Part shown: piece after piece, positions 27,901 through 35,402 of the stretch
Layout: every line of letters begins with the position of its first letter
How positions within the stretch are numbered: the stretch's first letter is position 1
Source of the DNA: Rummeliibacillus pycnus_A
GTDB taxonomy: Bacteria > Bacillota > Bacilli > Bacillales_A > Planococcaceae
Assembly: GCF_044359855.1 (NCBI RefSeq)
Contig: NZ_CP132291.1
Span: 1,674,001 to 1,738,000 of the forward strand
Length of the DNA: 64,000 nt
Reading direction: 5' to 3'
Made by a program: the position numbers and the translations under genes
The notes under the pieces: model-generated
Databases searched by the model: none
The model's input: the letters and a program-made list of their open reading frames with translations, nothing else
Told to the model about the DNA's origin: nothing

Positions 27901-29489
27901 ACAATATGCTCACGAATCGAGTCAATTGGTGGATTCGTCACTTGCGCAAACAATTGTTTAAAGTAATTAAATAGTGATTGTGGTTTATCAGATAAGACTG
28001 CTAACGGTGCGTCATTCCCCATTGAACCAAGCGGATCTTTTCCTCCAGCCACCATAGGAACTATATATTTCTGTACATCTTCATGTGTATAACCAAACAC
28101 TTTTTGTTTAAATAGTAAGTCATCTATTGTTTCAGGTTTTTCTTTTGTAGGCTCAACCACAACTAGGTTTTCTTCTAACCATAGTGTATAAGGTTTTTCC
28201 TGTGCCATTTCAGATTTTAATTCGTCATCTGAAATAATCCGTCCTTGTTCTAAATCAACAAGCAACATTTTCCCCGGACTTAATCGTTCTTTGTAAACAA
28301 TATTCTCTTCCTCTATATCAACTACACCAACTTCTGAAGAGAAGATAATGTAATCATCCTTTGTGACATAATAGCGTGCAGGTCGTAAACCATTACGATC
28401 TAATATCGCACCAATTTGTTTGCCATCTGTGAAGCAAATAGCTGTTGGTCCATCCCAAGGTTCCATTAAACAGCTTTGGTATTGATAAAACGCCTTTTTC
28501 TCATCCGAAATATGTGGATTCTCTGTCCACGGTTCCGGAATCATCATCATTGCTGTTTGTGCAGGCGTACGACCCGCTAATACGAAAAATTCAAACGCAT
28601 TATCTAGCATTGATGAATCGCTACCGTTTTGGTCTATAATTGGCAACACTTTATCAAGGTCTTCCCCAAAGGCCTGAGAGATAAATTGTTGTTCACGTGC
28701 TTTCATCCAGTTAATATTTCCTCGTAATGTATTAATCTCACCATTGTGAATAATATAACGATTCGGATGTGCGCGTTCCCAAGAAGGGAATGTATTTGTA
28801 CTGTAACGTGAGTGTACCATCGAAAAAGCAGAAGCGAATCGCTCATCTTGTAAATCTAGATAAAACTCAACCACTTCTTCTGGTGCCAATAACCCCTTAA
28901 ACACCATTGTTCGACTTGACATGCTTGCACAGTAAAAGTCTTTGTCATTATTTTTTGCCCATAATTCTGTTTGTTTACGAATCAGATACAGTTTTCTTTC
29001 AAAAGCAAGAGAATCATTAGCATTCACAGCCTTGATAAACACTTGACGAACAACTGGTGCAGTTTCCTTCGCAATGTCGCTTAAAGGCTCAGGATTAGTC
29101 GGTACGGTACGCCATCCAAGTAATTCTTGACCTTCTGCTGCGATAAAATCGTTTAGTTTATTTTCAATTTCCTGTTGTACTTGATCATCCCTGTCGAAAA
29201 ATAACATTCCTACTCCATATTGCCCTACAGCAGGTAATGTCCAATTTATGCAAACATCACGGAAAAAAGCATCTGGAATTTGGACCATTAACCCAGATCC
29301 ATCTCCAGTTTTACCATCACTTCCGCGACCAGCTCTATGATCTAATCTACATAACATTTCCAAGCCTTTCATCACGATGTCATGTGTTGCTTTACCTTGC
29401 AATTGTGCGTAAAGACCGATACCGCATGCATCGTGTTCTAATTGTGGAGAGTATAAACCTTGCGCTGTTGGAATTTGGTGAAATGTCAT
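24972..29489 (-). CDS. gltA: Glutamate synthase large subunit
   Basis: Alpha subunit of NADPH glutamate synthase, 1505 residues, making two glutamates from glutamine and 2-oxoglutarate. The N-terminal amidotransferase nucleophile is C22 (HDACGIG), exposed after cleavage of a 21-residue propeptide. The FMN-binding synthase domain lies at about 840-1200, with a 3Fe-4S cluster site CVMMRACHLDTC near 1135. The GXGXG beta-helix domain (about 1260-1450) includes GDHGCEYMTGGRVVILG. The ATG follows AGGAGGG. It is divergent from its likely activator gltC. Confidence 0.96.
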   Translation of the reverse strand: MTFHQIPTAQGLYSPQLEHDACGIGLYAQLQGKATHDIVMKGLEMLCRLDHRAGRGSDGKTGDGSGLMVQIPDAFFRDVCINWTLPAVGQYGVGMLFFDRDDQVQQEIENKLNDFIAAEGQELLGWRTVPTNPEPLSDIAKETAPVVRQVFIKAVNANDSLAFERKLYLIRKQTELWAKNNDKDFYCASMSSRTMVFKGLLAPEEVVEFYLDLQDERFASAFSMVHSRYSTNTFPSWERAHPNRYIIHNGEINTLRGNINWMKAREQQFISQAFGEDLDKVLPIIDQNGSDSSMLDNAFEFFVLAGRTPAQTAMMMIPEPWTENPHISDEKKAFYQYQSCLMEPWDGPTAICFTDGKQIGAILDRNGLRPARYYVTKDDYIIFSSEVGVVDIEEENIVYKERLSPGKMLLVDLEQGRIISDDELKSEMAQEKPYTLWLEENLVVVEPTKEKPETIDDLLFKQKVFGYTHEDVQKYIVPMVAGGKDPLGSMGNDAPLAVLSDKPQSLFNYFKQLFAQVTNPPIDSIREHIVTSTMTLLGAEGDLLYPSAENSHRIFLETPVLTNSQFQELKTQDQFNMTVIDISMSEDLESDLVRIANEADQAIEKGVQLLVLSDRLLSADTPTIPVLLAASSVHQYLVKTGQRTKVSIIVETGETREVHHFAALIGYGVDAIYPYLAYATLAKAIEDGHINYSYEEAVKRYVKATSEGVVKVMSKMGISTVQSYRGAQIFEAVGISKEVIEKYFTGTVSKLGGIDLPTIATEALKKHREAVKSIDRVLPAGSDFQWRSSGEHHAFNPKTIHTLQQATRKGELGLFHQFSEMANEEQIGFLRNLLTFKKSEYKIPIEEVEPAETIVKRFKTGAMSYGSISQEAHETLAIAMNRIGGKSNSGEGGEHPNRYVLDENGDNRRSSIKQIASGRFGVNSHYLVNADELQIKMAQGAKPGEGGQLPGNKVYPWVADVRGSTTGVGLISPPPHHDIYSIEDMAELIHDLKNANRDARISVKLVAKSGVGTIAAGVAKGAADVIVISGYDGGTGASPKTSIKHTGLPWELGLSEAHQTLMLNGLRDRVTLETDGKLMTGKDVVMAALFGAEEFGFATAPLIVLGCVMMRACHLDTCPVGIATQNPELRKKFMGTADHVVNFMMFVAEEVREYMAMLGFRTFEEMVGRTDVLEISDRAKNHWKAGQLDLAAILHQVEGPRTKQVQQNHKIDESLDLREILGKVEESIIEEKSISLHYPIKNTDRVVGTIVGSEISKRYGARGLADDTITLNFTGSAGQSFGAFIPRGMLMHVDGDANDYFGKGLSGGKVVVSSPLRGKAETNVIAGNVCLYGATSGEAYINGRAGERFAVRNSGANVVVEGIGDHGCEYMTGGRVVILGDVGKNFGAGMSGGIAYVLPENLQEFKAKCNTEMIGFEGVHSKEDEAILHQLLEQHVHYTESTKAKQILNSWSQYVGRFIKVVPTDYKKMLDRISEYEAQGLSEDQATMKAFLANSPKKDLVLSNK

Positions 29490-29613
29490 ATGATTCCCTC
29501 CTTTATAAATAAAAAAATGACTTAAATATATTTTAGATTTTCAAATTGATATTAACAATATATAATTTGGATAGTATTAATCTATAAATTAGATAAGTGG
29601 GAGATGACATGAC
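29490..29613. promoter_or_regulatory. gltA-gltC divergent regulatory region
   Basis: A 124-bp AT-rich spacer between divergent gltA and gltC. In B. subtilis the same arrangement carries GltC binding boxes of the LysR type; here the layout supports that role, but no exact boxes were defined. Confidence 0.55.
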
Positions 29614-30516
29614 GTGGAATTACGACAACTACGGTACTTTGTTGCTGTTGCGGAAAGAGAGCATATATCTGATGCTGCGGAAAATTTACATGTAGCACAA
29701 TCAGCAATAAGCCGCCAAATTGCTAATTTAGAGGAAGAATTAGGAATTGAATTATTTGAAAGAGTCGGAAGGAACGTAAAACTGACACCGATTGGTAAAA
29801 ATTTCCTCGAATATACAATTGCTGCTTTACAAGCAATTGATTTTGCAAAAAAACAAGTTAATGAATATTTGGATCCTGAAAAAGGAACAATTAAAATCGG
29901 GTTTCCAACAAGCCTTGCAAGTTTTCTTTTACCGACTGTCATTTCAGCATTTAAAAAAGAACACCCTAACGTTTCTTTTCATTTACGACAAGGTTCCTAT
30001 CGTTATCTCATTAATGCCGTCAAGGAACGTGAATTGAACTTAGCATTCTTAGGCCCTGTTCCTACAAAAAATGATTACATTAATACGAAAGTTCTTTTTA
30101 CAGAAAATATCGCGGCACTTGTGCCAGCTACTCACCCATTTGCAGACAGAGATGAAATCCAGTTAACTGAGTTGCGTAACGAAGGCTTCGTATTGTTCCC
30201 AGAAGGTTTCATTTTAAACAAAGTTGCGGTAGAAGCTTGTAAATCTGTTGGCTTCACACCAAAGATTAGCTCAGAAGGAGAAGATATGGATGCTCTAAAA
30301 GGGTTAGTAGCAGCGGGTATAGGGGTTAGTCTTTTACCAGAAAGTGCATTTTATGATGCCACACCTCGTCGTACATCAAAGTTAACATTAGTCGAACCGC
30401 CGTTAACACGTAACGTGGGTATTATTTATCCGATTAATCGCGAACTATCCCCTTCTGAACAAATTTTCTTGGACTTTGTTAGTACTTTCTTTTCTAGATT
30501 ATCTCAATTTAAATAA
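29614..30516 (+). CDS. gltC: LysR-type regulator GltC
   Basis: LysR-family transcription factor of 300 residues, expected to activate gltAB when glutamate is needed and 2-oxoglutarate is high. The N-terminal winged helix-turn-helix (about 1-60) is clear: ELRQLRYFVAVAEREHISDA then QSAISRQIANLEEELG. The effector domain runs from about 90 to 295. The GTG at 29614 follows GGGAG at nine bases. Its position divergent from gltA supports the name. Confidence 0.9.
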   Translation: MELRQLRYFVAVAEREHISDAAENLHVAQSAISRQIANLEEELGIELFERVGRNVKLTPIGKNFLEYTIAALQAIDFAKKQVNEYLDPEKGTIKIGFPTSLASFLLPTVISAFKKEHPNVSFHLRQGSYRYLINAVKERELNLAFLGPVPTKNDYINTKVLFTENIAALVPATHPFADRDEIQLTELRNEGFVLFPEGFILNKVAVEACKSVGFTPKISSEGEDMDALKGLVAAGIGVSLLPESAFYDATPRRTSKLTLVEPPLTRNVGIIYPINRELSPSEQIFLDFVSTFFSRLSQFK

Positions 30517-30556
30517 AGCGGGTTTTGGGCATTCACCTCTACTTTATACACAGAAA

Positions 30557-30594
30557 AAGACGTTAGAGCAAACATCCACTCTAACGTCTTTTGT
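30557..30594. terminator. Bidirectional terminator between gltC and metQ
   Basis: A perfect 12-bp stem AAGACGTTAGAG / CTCTAACGTCTT, flanked by A- and T-runs, between converging genes. Confidence 0.92.
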
Positions 30595-30607
30595 TTATAA
30601 TTTTCAA

Positions 30608-31441
30608 TTATTTTGAGACTGGAACGACTGAACCTTTCCATTCTTTGTTGATGAAATCTTGAATTTCTTTTGAGTGAAGAACATCAATTAATTTTTTCAC
30701 AGCTTTGTTATCTTTGTTTTCTTTTTTAACTGCAACGACATTTACATAAGGAGAATTGCTATCTTCAAGAGCAATTGCATCTTTTGTTGGTGTTAGGCCT
30801 GCATCAATCGCGAAGTTAGAGTTGATTACAACTGCATCACCTTCTTTGTGTTCATACATTTGTACTAACATTTCAGGTGCAGTTTTTGCATCGATTTTTA
30901 AGTGTTTAGGGTTTTTGTCAATATCTTTGATTTCAGCTGCAGCTTTATCAACACCAGATTTTAATGTGATTAAGCCTTTTGCTTCTAACAATGTAAGGAT
31001 ACGACCTTGGTCAGATACAGAGTTACTAATTAGGATTGTTGCTCCATCTGGAAGTTTATCTAGAGATTTATATTTTTTAGAGTAGATACCGATTGGTTCG
31101 ATATGGATTCCACCTGCACTAACGAAGTCATAGCCATTGTCTTTAATTTGTTGTTCTAGGTATGGTTTATGTTGGAAAAAGTTTGCATCTAAACGGTCCG
31201 ATTCAAGGTCTTTGTTTGGTAATATATAATCTTGGTATTTTTCGACTTCTAAATCGACGCCTTCTTTTTCTAGAATTGGTTTTGCTTTTTCTAAGATTTC
31301 TGCGTGCGGTACATTAGAAGCACCTACTACTAATTTTGTTTCTTTTGAATCACCATTTGAAGATGATTTATCACCAGTTCCGCAAGCTGCTAAGCTTAAT
31401 GCTAGTGATGCTGTTAGAATTCCTGCTACAAGTTTCTTCAT
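30608..31441 (-). CDS. metQ: Methionine ABC transporter substrate-binding lipoprotein
   Basis: Lipid-anchored binding protein for methionine, 277 residues. The signal peptide MKKLVAGILTASLALSLAAC ends in a lipobox with the lipidated Cys at 20. The NlpA-type binding domain covers the rest (GASNVPHAEIL, then GGIHIEPIGIYS). It is last in metN-metI-metQ, 53 bp after metI, and shares the SAM riboswitch upstream of metN. Confidence 0.93.
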   Translation of the reverse strand: MKKLVAGILTASLALSLAACGTGDKSSSNGDSKETKLVVGASNVPHAEILEKAKPILEKEGVDLEVEKYQDYILPNKDLESDRLDANFFQHKPYLEQQIKDNGYDFVSAGGIHIEPIGIYSKKYKSLDKLPDGATILISNSVSDQGRILTLLEAKGLITLKSGVDKAAAEIKDIDKNPKHLKIDAKTAPEMLVQMYEHKEGDAVVINSNFAIDAGLTPTKDAIALEDSNSPYVNVVAVKKENKDNKAVKKLIDVLHSKEIQDFINKEWKGSVVPVSK

Positions 31442-31494
31442 GTCTTTTGCCCCTTTTCTATTCTTTATGTGAACGTTAATACGTAAACACCTAA

Positions 31495-32163
31495 TTATCT
31501 TTTATCGGTTTTCGCTGTGATGAAATCTCCGATAATTTGAATGATAAATACAATAACTAACACTAATACTGTTGCGACAAATGTTACATCGTTACGACTT
31601 CGTTGGAAGCCATCCATGAACGCTAAGTTCCCTAAACCGCCTGCACCAATTACACCCGCCATAGCCGTGTAACCGACTAATGCAACAGCTGTTACGGTAA
31701 TACCTGAGATTAAAGCTGGCAATGACTCTGGAATGAGTACCTTCCAAATGATTGTCCAAGTTTTAGCACCCATAGAGCGTGCTGCTTCAATAACACCTTT
31801 ATCAATTTCGCGTAAAGCAATAAGAACCATTCGAGCATAGAATGGAGCAGCACCGATAATTAATGCTGGCAATGCTGCGTTTGCCCCACGAATAGAACCT
31901 AACACAAATTCTGTAAATGGAATTAAAAGAATAACTAAAATGATAAATGGAATTGATCGGAAAATATTCACAACGGAACCTGTTAATAAGTTGACAAGTT
32001 TATTGGCCCAAAGTTGTGTTGGACTTGTAAGGAATAACAAGATTCCTAGTAACAATCCAATGATAAATGTAAGAGCTGTTGAAACAGTTGTCATATAAAT
32101 TGTTTCTCTGGTTGCTTCCCACATTAGTTCCCAATCTACATTAGGAAAGAGATCATTAAGCAT
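31495..32163 (-). CDS. metI: Methionine ABC transporter permease
   Basis: Membrane permease of 222 residues (MetP/YusB in B. subtilis) with about five transmembrane helices. The EAA loop that contacts the ATPase reads EAARSMGAKTWTIIWKVLIPESLP (about 132-155). The ATG overlaps the end of metN by 8 bp. Confidence 0.93.
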   Translation of the reverse strand: MLNDLFPNVDWELMWEATRETIYMTTVSTALTFIIGLLLGILLFLTSPTQLWANKLVNLLTGSVVNIFRSIPFIILVILLIPFTEFVLGSIRGANAALPALIIGAAPFYARMVLIALREIDKGVIEAARSMGAKTWTIIWKVLIPESLPALISGITVTAVALVGYTAMAGVIGAGGLGNLAFMDGFQRSRNDVTFVATVLVLVIVFIIQIIGDFITAKTDKR

Positions 32164-33181
32164 TCTTGATCACCTCCGTTTTAATACCTTGCTCATCTAA
32201 AAATTGAACAGCCTTTGCAACATTTCCATCGCTTCCTTTAATTCGAACAATCAATGTACCGTATGGACCGCTTTTTGTAGGGGAGATATTCCCGTGAACG
32301 ATATTAATATCTACACCAAACTGTCTAATGAGATGCGAAATAACAGGTTGTTCTGTTTTTGAACCGACAAAGAATAATTTAATTAGTTGATCATTTGGAT
32401 AATTGTCAATCATCTGAGAAATTGACTCCTTATGCCCCGCTGTTTCTGTTACTTGAGAAACGAATTTCTTTGTAACATCTGCTCGTGGAGATTGAAAAAC
32501 TTCTAAAACATTACCTTGTTCTACTATTTCCCCAGATTCCATCACTGCAACGCGATGACAAATTTTGCGAATTACATGCATTTCATGGGTAATTAAAACG
32601 ATTGTTAGTCCAAGTTTTTCATTGATACTAACAAGTAAATCTAAAATGGCATCCGTTGTTTCGGGATCAAGCGCTGAAGTCGCTTCATCACAAAGTAACA
32701 CTTCTGGGTTATTTGCTAATGCACGAGCAATCCCTACTCGTTGTTTTTGACCGCCTGAAAGTTGTGAAGGATACGCTTTTTCTCGTCCTTTCAAACCAAC
32801 TAACTCTATTAATTCAAGCACTCGCTTTTCTCTTTCTGCTTTACCAATACCTGCAATTTCTAGTGGAAAAGCGATATTCTCCTCAACCGTTCTCGACCAT
32901 AATAAGTTGAAGTGTTGGAATATCATACTGATCTTATGACGAGCATTTCTTAAGCTTTTTCCTTTAATCGCCGAAATATTCTGTCCATTAACCGTAACTG
33001 TACCTGATGAAGGTTTCTCTAAACCATTTAGTAAACGGATCATTGTACTTTTACCTGCACCACTGTAACCGATAATGCCAAAAATCTCGCCATCATTTAT
33101 TGATAAATTAACATCATTAACTGCAGTTAGAGATCCATTAGCGGTTTTGTATTTTTTTACCACGTTTTCTAGTTGAATCAT
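32156..33181 (-). CDS. metN: Methionine ABC transporter ATPase
   Basis: ATPase of 341 residues powering methionine uptake. Walker A GYSGAGKST (about 38-46), signature LSGGQKQR (about 139-146) and Walker B LLCDEATSALD are intact. The C-terminal NIL domain (about 260-341), the methionine sensor in this family, is present. The ATG at 33181 follows AAGGTGG; an earlier in-frame GTG overlaps that site. It is first in its operon, behind a SAM riboswitch leader of about 260-420 nt. Confidence 0.94.
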   Translation of the reverse strand: MIQLENVVKKYKTANGSLTAVNDVNLSINDGEIFGIIGYSGAGKSTMIRLLNGLEKPSSGTVTVNGQNISAIKGKSLRNARHKISMIFQHFNLLWSRTVEENIAFPLEIAGIGKAEREKRVLELIELVGLKGREKAYPSQLSGGQKQRVGIARALANNPEVLLCDEATSALDPETTDAILDLLVSINEKLGLTIVLITHEMHVIRKICHRVAVMESGEIVEQGNVLEVFQSPRADVTKKFVSQVTETAGHKESISQMIDNYPNDQLIKLFFVGSKTEQPVISHLIRQFGVDINIVHGNISPTKSGPYGTLIVRIKGSDGNVAKAVQFLDEQGIKTEVIKNA

Positions 33182-33261
33182 TGTCAAAACCACCTTCTAT
33201 ATTAAATTCTATGTCAACTTTGGGAATGAGATCATGAGATAGTACAAATCTGCTATAACAC

Positions 33262-33312
33262 GAAGTGGAATCAGCTTCGCTTTCCCGGAGGAGTCTTCTC
33301 TGATTCCACTTC
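33262..33312. repeat. Internally deleted family-b palindrome in the metN leader
   Basis: A 51-bp element with 13-bp perfect terminal inverted repeats (GAAGTGGAATCAG / CTGATTCCACTTC) around CTTCGCTTTCCC and GGAGGAGTCTT. These are the two edges of the full element at 45574-45691 with the middle removed. It lies between the riboswitch terminator and metN, so it is transcribed into the 5' leader. Confidence 0.75.
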
Positions 33313-33435
33313 AACAAAATTTGCATAAAAAATTTTTATTATTATAATTCATGCATTTTGCTAAATTGTGTGAACACCACAACTACTTGTATCGAGCTTA
33401 TTTTCACATCACTAGCAACCATAACTGCCTGCTAC

Positions 33436-33473
33436 GAACAAAAGACCCTTCTGCAAGATTCGCAGAAGGGTCT
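33436..33473 (-). terminator. SAM riboswitch-controlled terminator
   Basis: A perfect 12-bp stem AGACCCTTCTGC / GCAGAAGGGTCT (33443-33473), followed on the minus strand by TTTTGTTC. It is placed directly after the S-box aptamer, as expected for an attenuator that stops transcription when SAM is bound. Confidence 0.92.
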
Positions 33474-33497
33474 AACGTACAATATACGAAAACCGTT

Positions 33498-33602
33498 CTC
33501 TCATCTTCCAAAGTTAAACTTTGCGTGAATTGGCACCGTGTCACACACTGTGACGGTTGCCGGGCTTCATAGGGCACTTCCCTCCACCTCTCTAAATAAG
33601 AG
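33498..33602 (-). ncRNA. SAM-I riboswitch (S-box leader)
   Basis: The reverse complement carries the S-box consensus in order: CUCUUAU with AGAGAGGUGGAGGGA, then GCCC..GAAGCCCGGCAACC, a variable P3 hairpin, GGUGCCAAUUC, GCAAAG and closing GAUGAGAG. The P1 helix pairs CUCUUAU with AUGAGAG. With the terminator at 33443-33473 it should reduce metNIQ expression when S-adenosylmethionine is plentiful. Confidence 0.97.
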
Positions 33603-33634
33603 CGACTTAAATATTTATTTAATTTATGTTTGAT

Positions 33635-33663
33635 ACTTTACCACTCTATGTGAGTATCGTCAA
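33635..33663 (-). promoter_or_regulatory. Candidate sigma-A promoter for the metN leader
   Basis: On the minus strand TTGACG (33663-33658) and TAAAGT (33640-33635) are 17 bp apart and lie about 35 bp upstream of the riboswitch start. The -35 overlaps the yusE stop. Prediction by eye. Confidence 0.5.
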
Positions 33664-33968
33664 TCCTTTTTATGAAATTTTTCGAATAAATAAGAAACGG
33701 ATTGAAATGCATAAATCTTATCTCGAACTTTTCCGTTTTCAGCAATCAGTAAACATGGGACGCTTTCAATTTTGTAATCATATGCTATTTGTTCAACATA
33801 ATTTAAGTTAGCTTTTCCCATTGGAATATCCGGTAATGTCTGGTCCATTACTGCCATCATTTTGGAGGCAACCATACATGTACCACACATTGGGGTGTAT
33901 AAATAGAATGCGCATAATTGCTCACTTTCCTTCATATTCTCCCATTGTTCTATTGTCCATTCTTGCAT
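33660..33968 (-). CDS. yusE: Thioredoxin-like protein (YusE)
   Basis: Small thioredoxin-fold protein of 102 residues. The active-site pair C28-G-T-C31 sits in YTPMCGTC, with a cis-Pro context SVPCLLI near 70-76 that carries a further Cys. No signal peptide, so cytosolic. The physiological partner is unknown. It is 12 bp downstream of yusF and upstream of the metN promoter, matching the B. subtilis yusEF order. Confidence 0.85.
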   Translation of the reverse strand: MQEWTIEQWENMKESEQLCAFYLYTPMCGTCMVASKMMAVMDQTLPDIPMGKANLNYVEQIAYDYKIESVPCLLIAENGKVRDKIYAFQSVSYLFEKFHKKD

Positions 33969-33980
33969 AAAATGTCATTC

Positions 33981-34322
33981 CTATTCTATAAGATACACTG
34001 GATGAATCTTGAAATCTGCAGCTAATAATATCCTAGCCAAATATTTTCTAGGTGTGGCCTCTACTTGCTTATACAAAGAAAGAGTGCGTAAATGACACGC
34101 TTCTGGATATTCTTTTTTCATTAAAGCACGTAAACAGTCACCCGAATAATCTTCGTCAAAAAATGCATATAAATCATATTCTTCGTAGGGGTAAATCAGC
34201 TCTTCTAATTTACTCGCACTAATTGTCCCATTCGTACAAAGGATTGGAATTTTTTCTGCTAATAAGGGCTGAATTTGTAATTTATCTTGCCTGCCTTCAA
34301 CAATGAGCACTTTGTCAGACAT
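33981..34322 (-). CDS. yusF: TOPRIM domain protein (YusF)
   Basis: Protein of 113 residues made almost entirely of a TOPRIM domain, the fold used by topoisomerases, primases and M5 RNases. The conserved acidic residues are E9 in LIVEGRQDK and D56/D58 in FFDEDYSG. The reaction is unknown. The ATG follows AAGGAGG. A hairpin repeat copy lies directly upstream. Confidence 0.8.
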   Translation of the reverse strand: MSDKVLIVEGRQDKLQIQPLLAEKIPILCTNGTISASKLEELIYPYEEYDLYAFFDEDYSGDCLRALMKKEYPEACHLRTLSLYKQVEATPRKYLARILLAADFKIHPVYLIE

Positions 34323-34343
34323 GCCGATTCCTCCTTACAGTTT

Positions 34344-34396
34344 ATCCCGAATTAACGGGCAGTAATACCCCCACTGATGGAAGTTTCACTTTATCC
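34344..34396 (-). repeat. CCATCAGTGGGGG repeat, copy C (partial)
   Basis: On the minus strand it reads AAAGTGAAACTTCCATCAGT, GGGGGT, ATTACTGCCCGTTA. These are the same blocks found at 10004-10060 but in changed order, with the right hairpin arm missing. It sits between the gcvH terminator and yusF. Confidence 0.7.
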
Positions 34397-34421
34397 AAAT
34401 CAAGGCATATATACATAAAAA

Positions 34422-34446
34422 CGCCAACACAAAAGTGTGGCGCTTT
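34422..34446 (-). terminator. Terminator after gcvH
   Basis: On the minus strand CGCCACAC pairs with GTGTTGGCG around TTTT, followed by TTTTTATG. Confidence 0.85.
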
Positions 34447-34457
34447 TACTAGTATCA

Positions 34458-34838
34458 TTATTCTTCGATTAGTTCTGCGTATTTTTCAGCTGTAAGTAAT
34501 TTTTCAATTTGAGAAGCATCAGTAGGTTCAATAACGACCATCCAAGCTTTTTCATATGGAGATTCGTTTACGAATTCTGGGTTGTCTTCTAATTCTTCGT
34601 TGATTTCAACAACTTTACCTGAAACTGGTGCATAAAGTTCTGAAACTGTTTTTACAGATTCAACACTACCAAATGGTTGATCTGCTTCTAATTCGTCACC
34701 AACTTGAGGAAGTTCAACAAATACAATATCACCAAGTTCAGATTGTGCAAATTCAGTAATACCGATACGGACTTTACCGTCTTCTGTTTTAACCCATTCG
34801 TGTTCTTCTGAGTAACGTAATTCTGCTGGTATGCTCAT
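34458..34838 (-). CDS. gcvH: Glycine cleavage system H protein
   Basis: Lipoyl carrier protein of 126 residues. The lipoylated lysine is K63 in SVESVKTVSEL. In Bacillales GcvH also passes lipoate to other complexes, so it is a likely substrate of LipA encoded at 10.6 kb. The ATG at 34838 follows GGAGGG at the right distance; the frame is open eleven codons further upstream without support. No other gcv genes are nearby, as in B. subtilis. Confidence 0.96.
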   Translation of the reverse strand: MSIPAELRYSEEHEWVKTEDGKVRIGITEFAQSELGDIVFVELPQVGDELEADQPFGSVESVKTVSELYAPVSGKVVEINEELEDNPEFVNESPYEKAWMVVIEPTDASQIEKLLTAEKYAELIEE

Positions 34839-34918
34839 CAAATAACCCTCCAAATATGTATTAATATACATTTCAATTTTGACATATTCTTAATATAAAA
34901 ACAAGTCATTCAATTCTC

Positions 34919-35275
34919 TTATTTCCACGTATTTTCAAATTCATTTTCTTTAAATCCCAATGTTACTTTTTGGCCATCTGTGACAATCGGTCTTTTTATT
35001 AGCATGCCATCTGAAGCAAGTAAATCTAACTGTTCATCATCAGACATTTCATTTAGGCGATCTTTTAATTGTAGTTCACGATACTTCATTCCTGATGTAT
35101 TAAAGAATTTTTTTAATGGTAGACCACTCATTTTCCAGTAACTTGTTAGTTCTTCTTTTGTAGGTGTTTCTTCTACAATATGCTGCGGTGTGAATTCAAC
35201 GTCATTTTCTTTTAGCCAAGCTTGTGCTTTTCTACAAGTTGTACATTTCGGATAATGAATCATTTTGATCGTCAT
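34919..35275 (-). CDS. yusI: ArsC/Spx-family protein (YusI)
   Basis: Thioredoxin-fold protein of 118 residues in the ArsC/Spx/MgsR family. A redox CxxC is at C11/C14 (YPKCTTCRKA). It has the late RPIVTDG motif with the Arg typical of the family. It could be a reductase or a regulator; it lacks features that would mark it as the global regulator Spx itself. The ATG follows AAAGGAG. It is upstream of gcvH on the same strand. Confidence 0.85.
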   Translation of the reverse strand: MTIKMIHYPKCTTCRKAQAWLKENDVEFTPQHIVEETPTKEELTSYWKMSGLPLKKFFNTSGMKYRELQLKDRLNEMSDDEQLDLLASDGMLIKRPIVTDGQKVTLGFKENEFENTWK

Positions 35276-35342
35276 ATAAAAGCTCCTTTTAAACTGGATT
35301 TCGTTCTCACTTTAATTGTAGAGAGTCTTCCATTTACACGCA

Positions 35343-35390
35343 AGAAATCCGATCATATTTTATAATGACCGGATTTCTCTTTTTTATACA
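35343..35390. terminator. Hairpin after the fad operon
   Basis: AGAAATCCG pairs with CGGATTTCT (stem 35343-35378). The T-run is on the plus strand; for the minus-strand fad transcript the U-tract is poor, so its role as fad terminator is probable but not certain. Confidence 0.65.
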
Positions 35391-35402
35391 ATTTTTTTTG
35401 CA

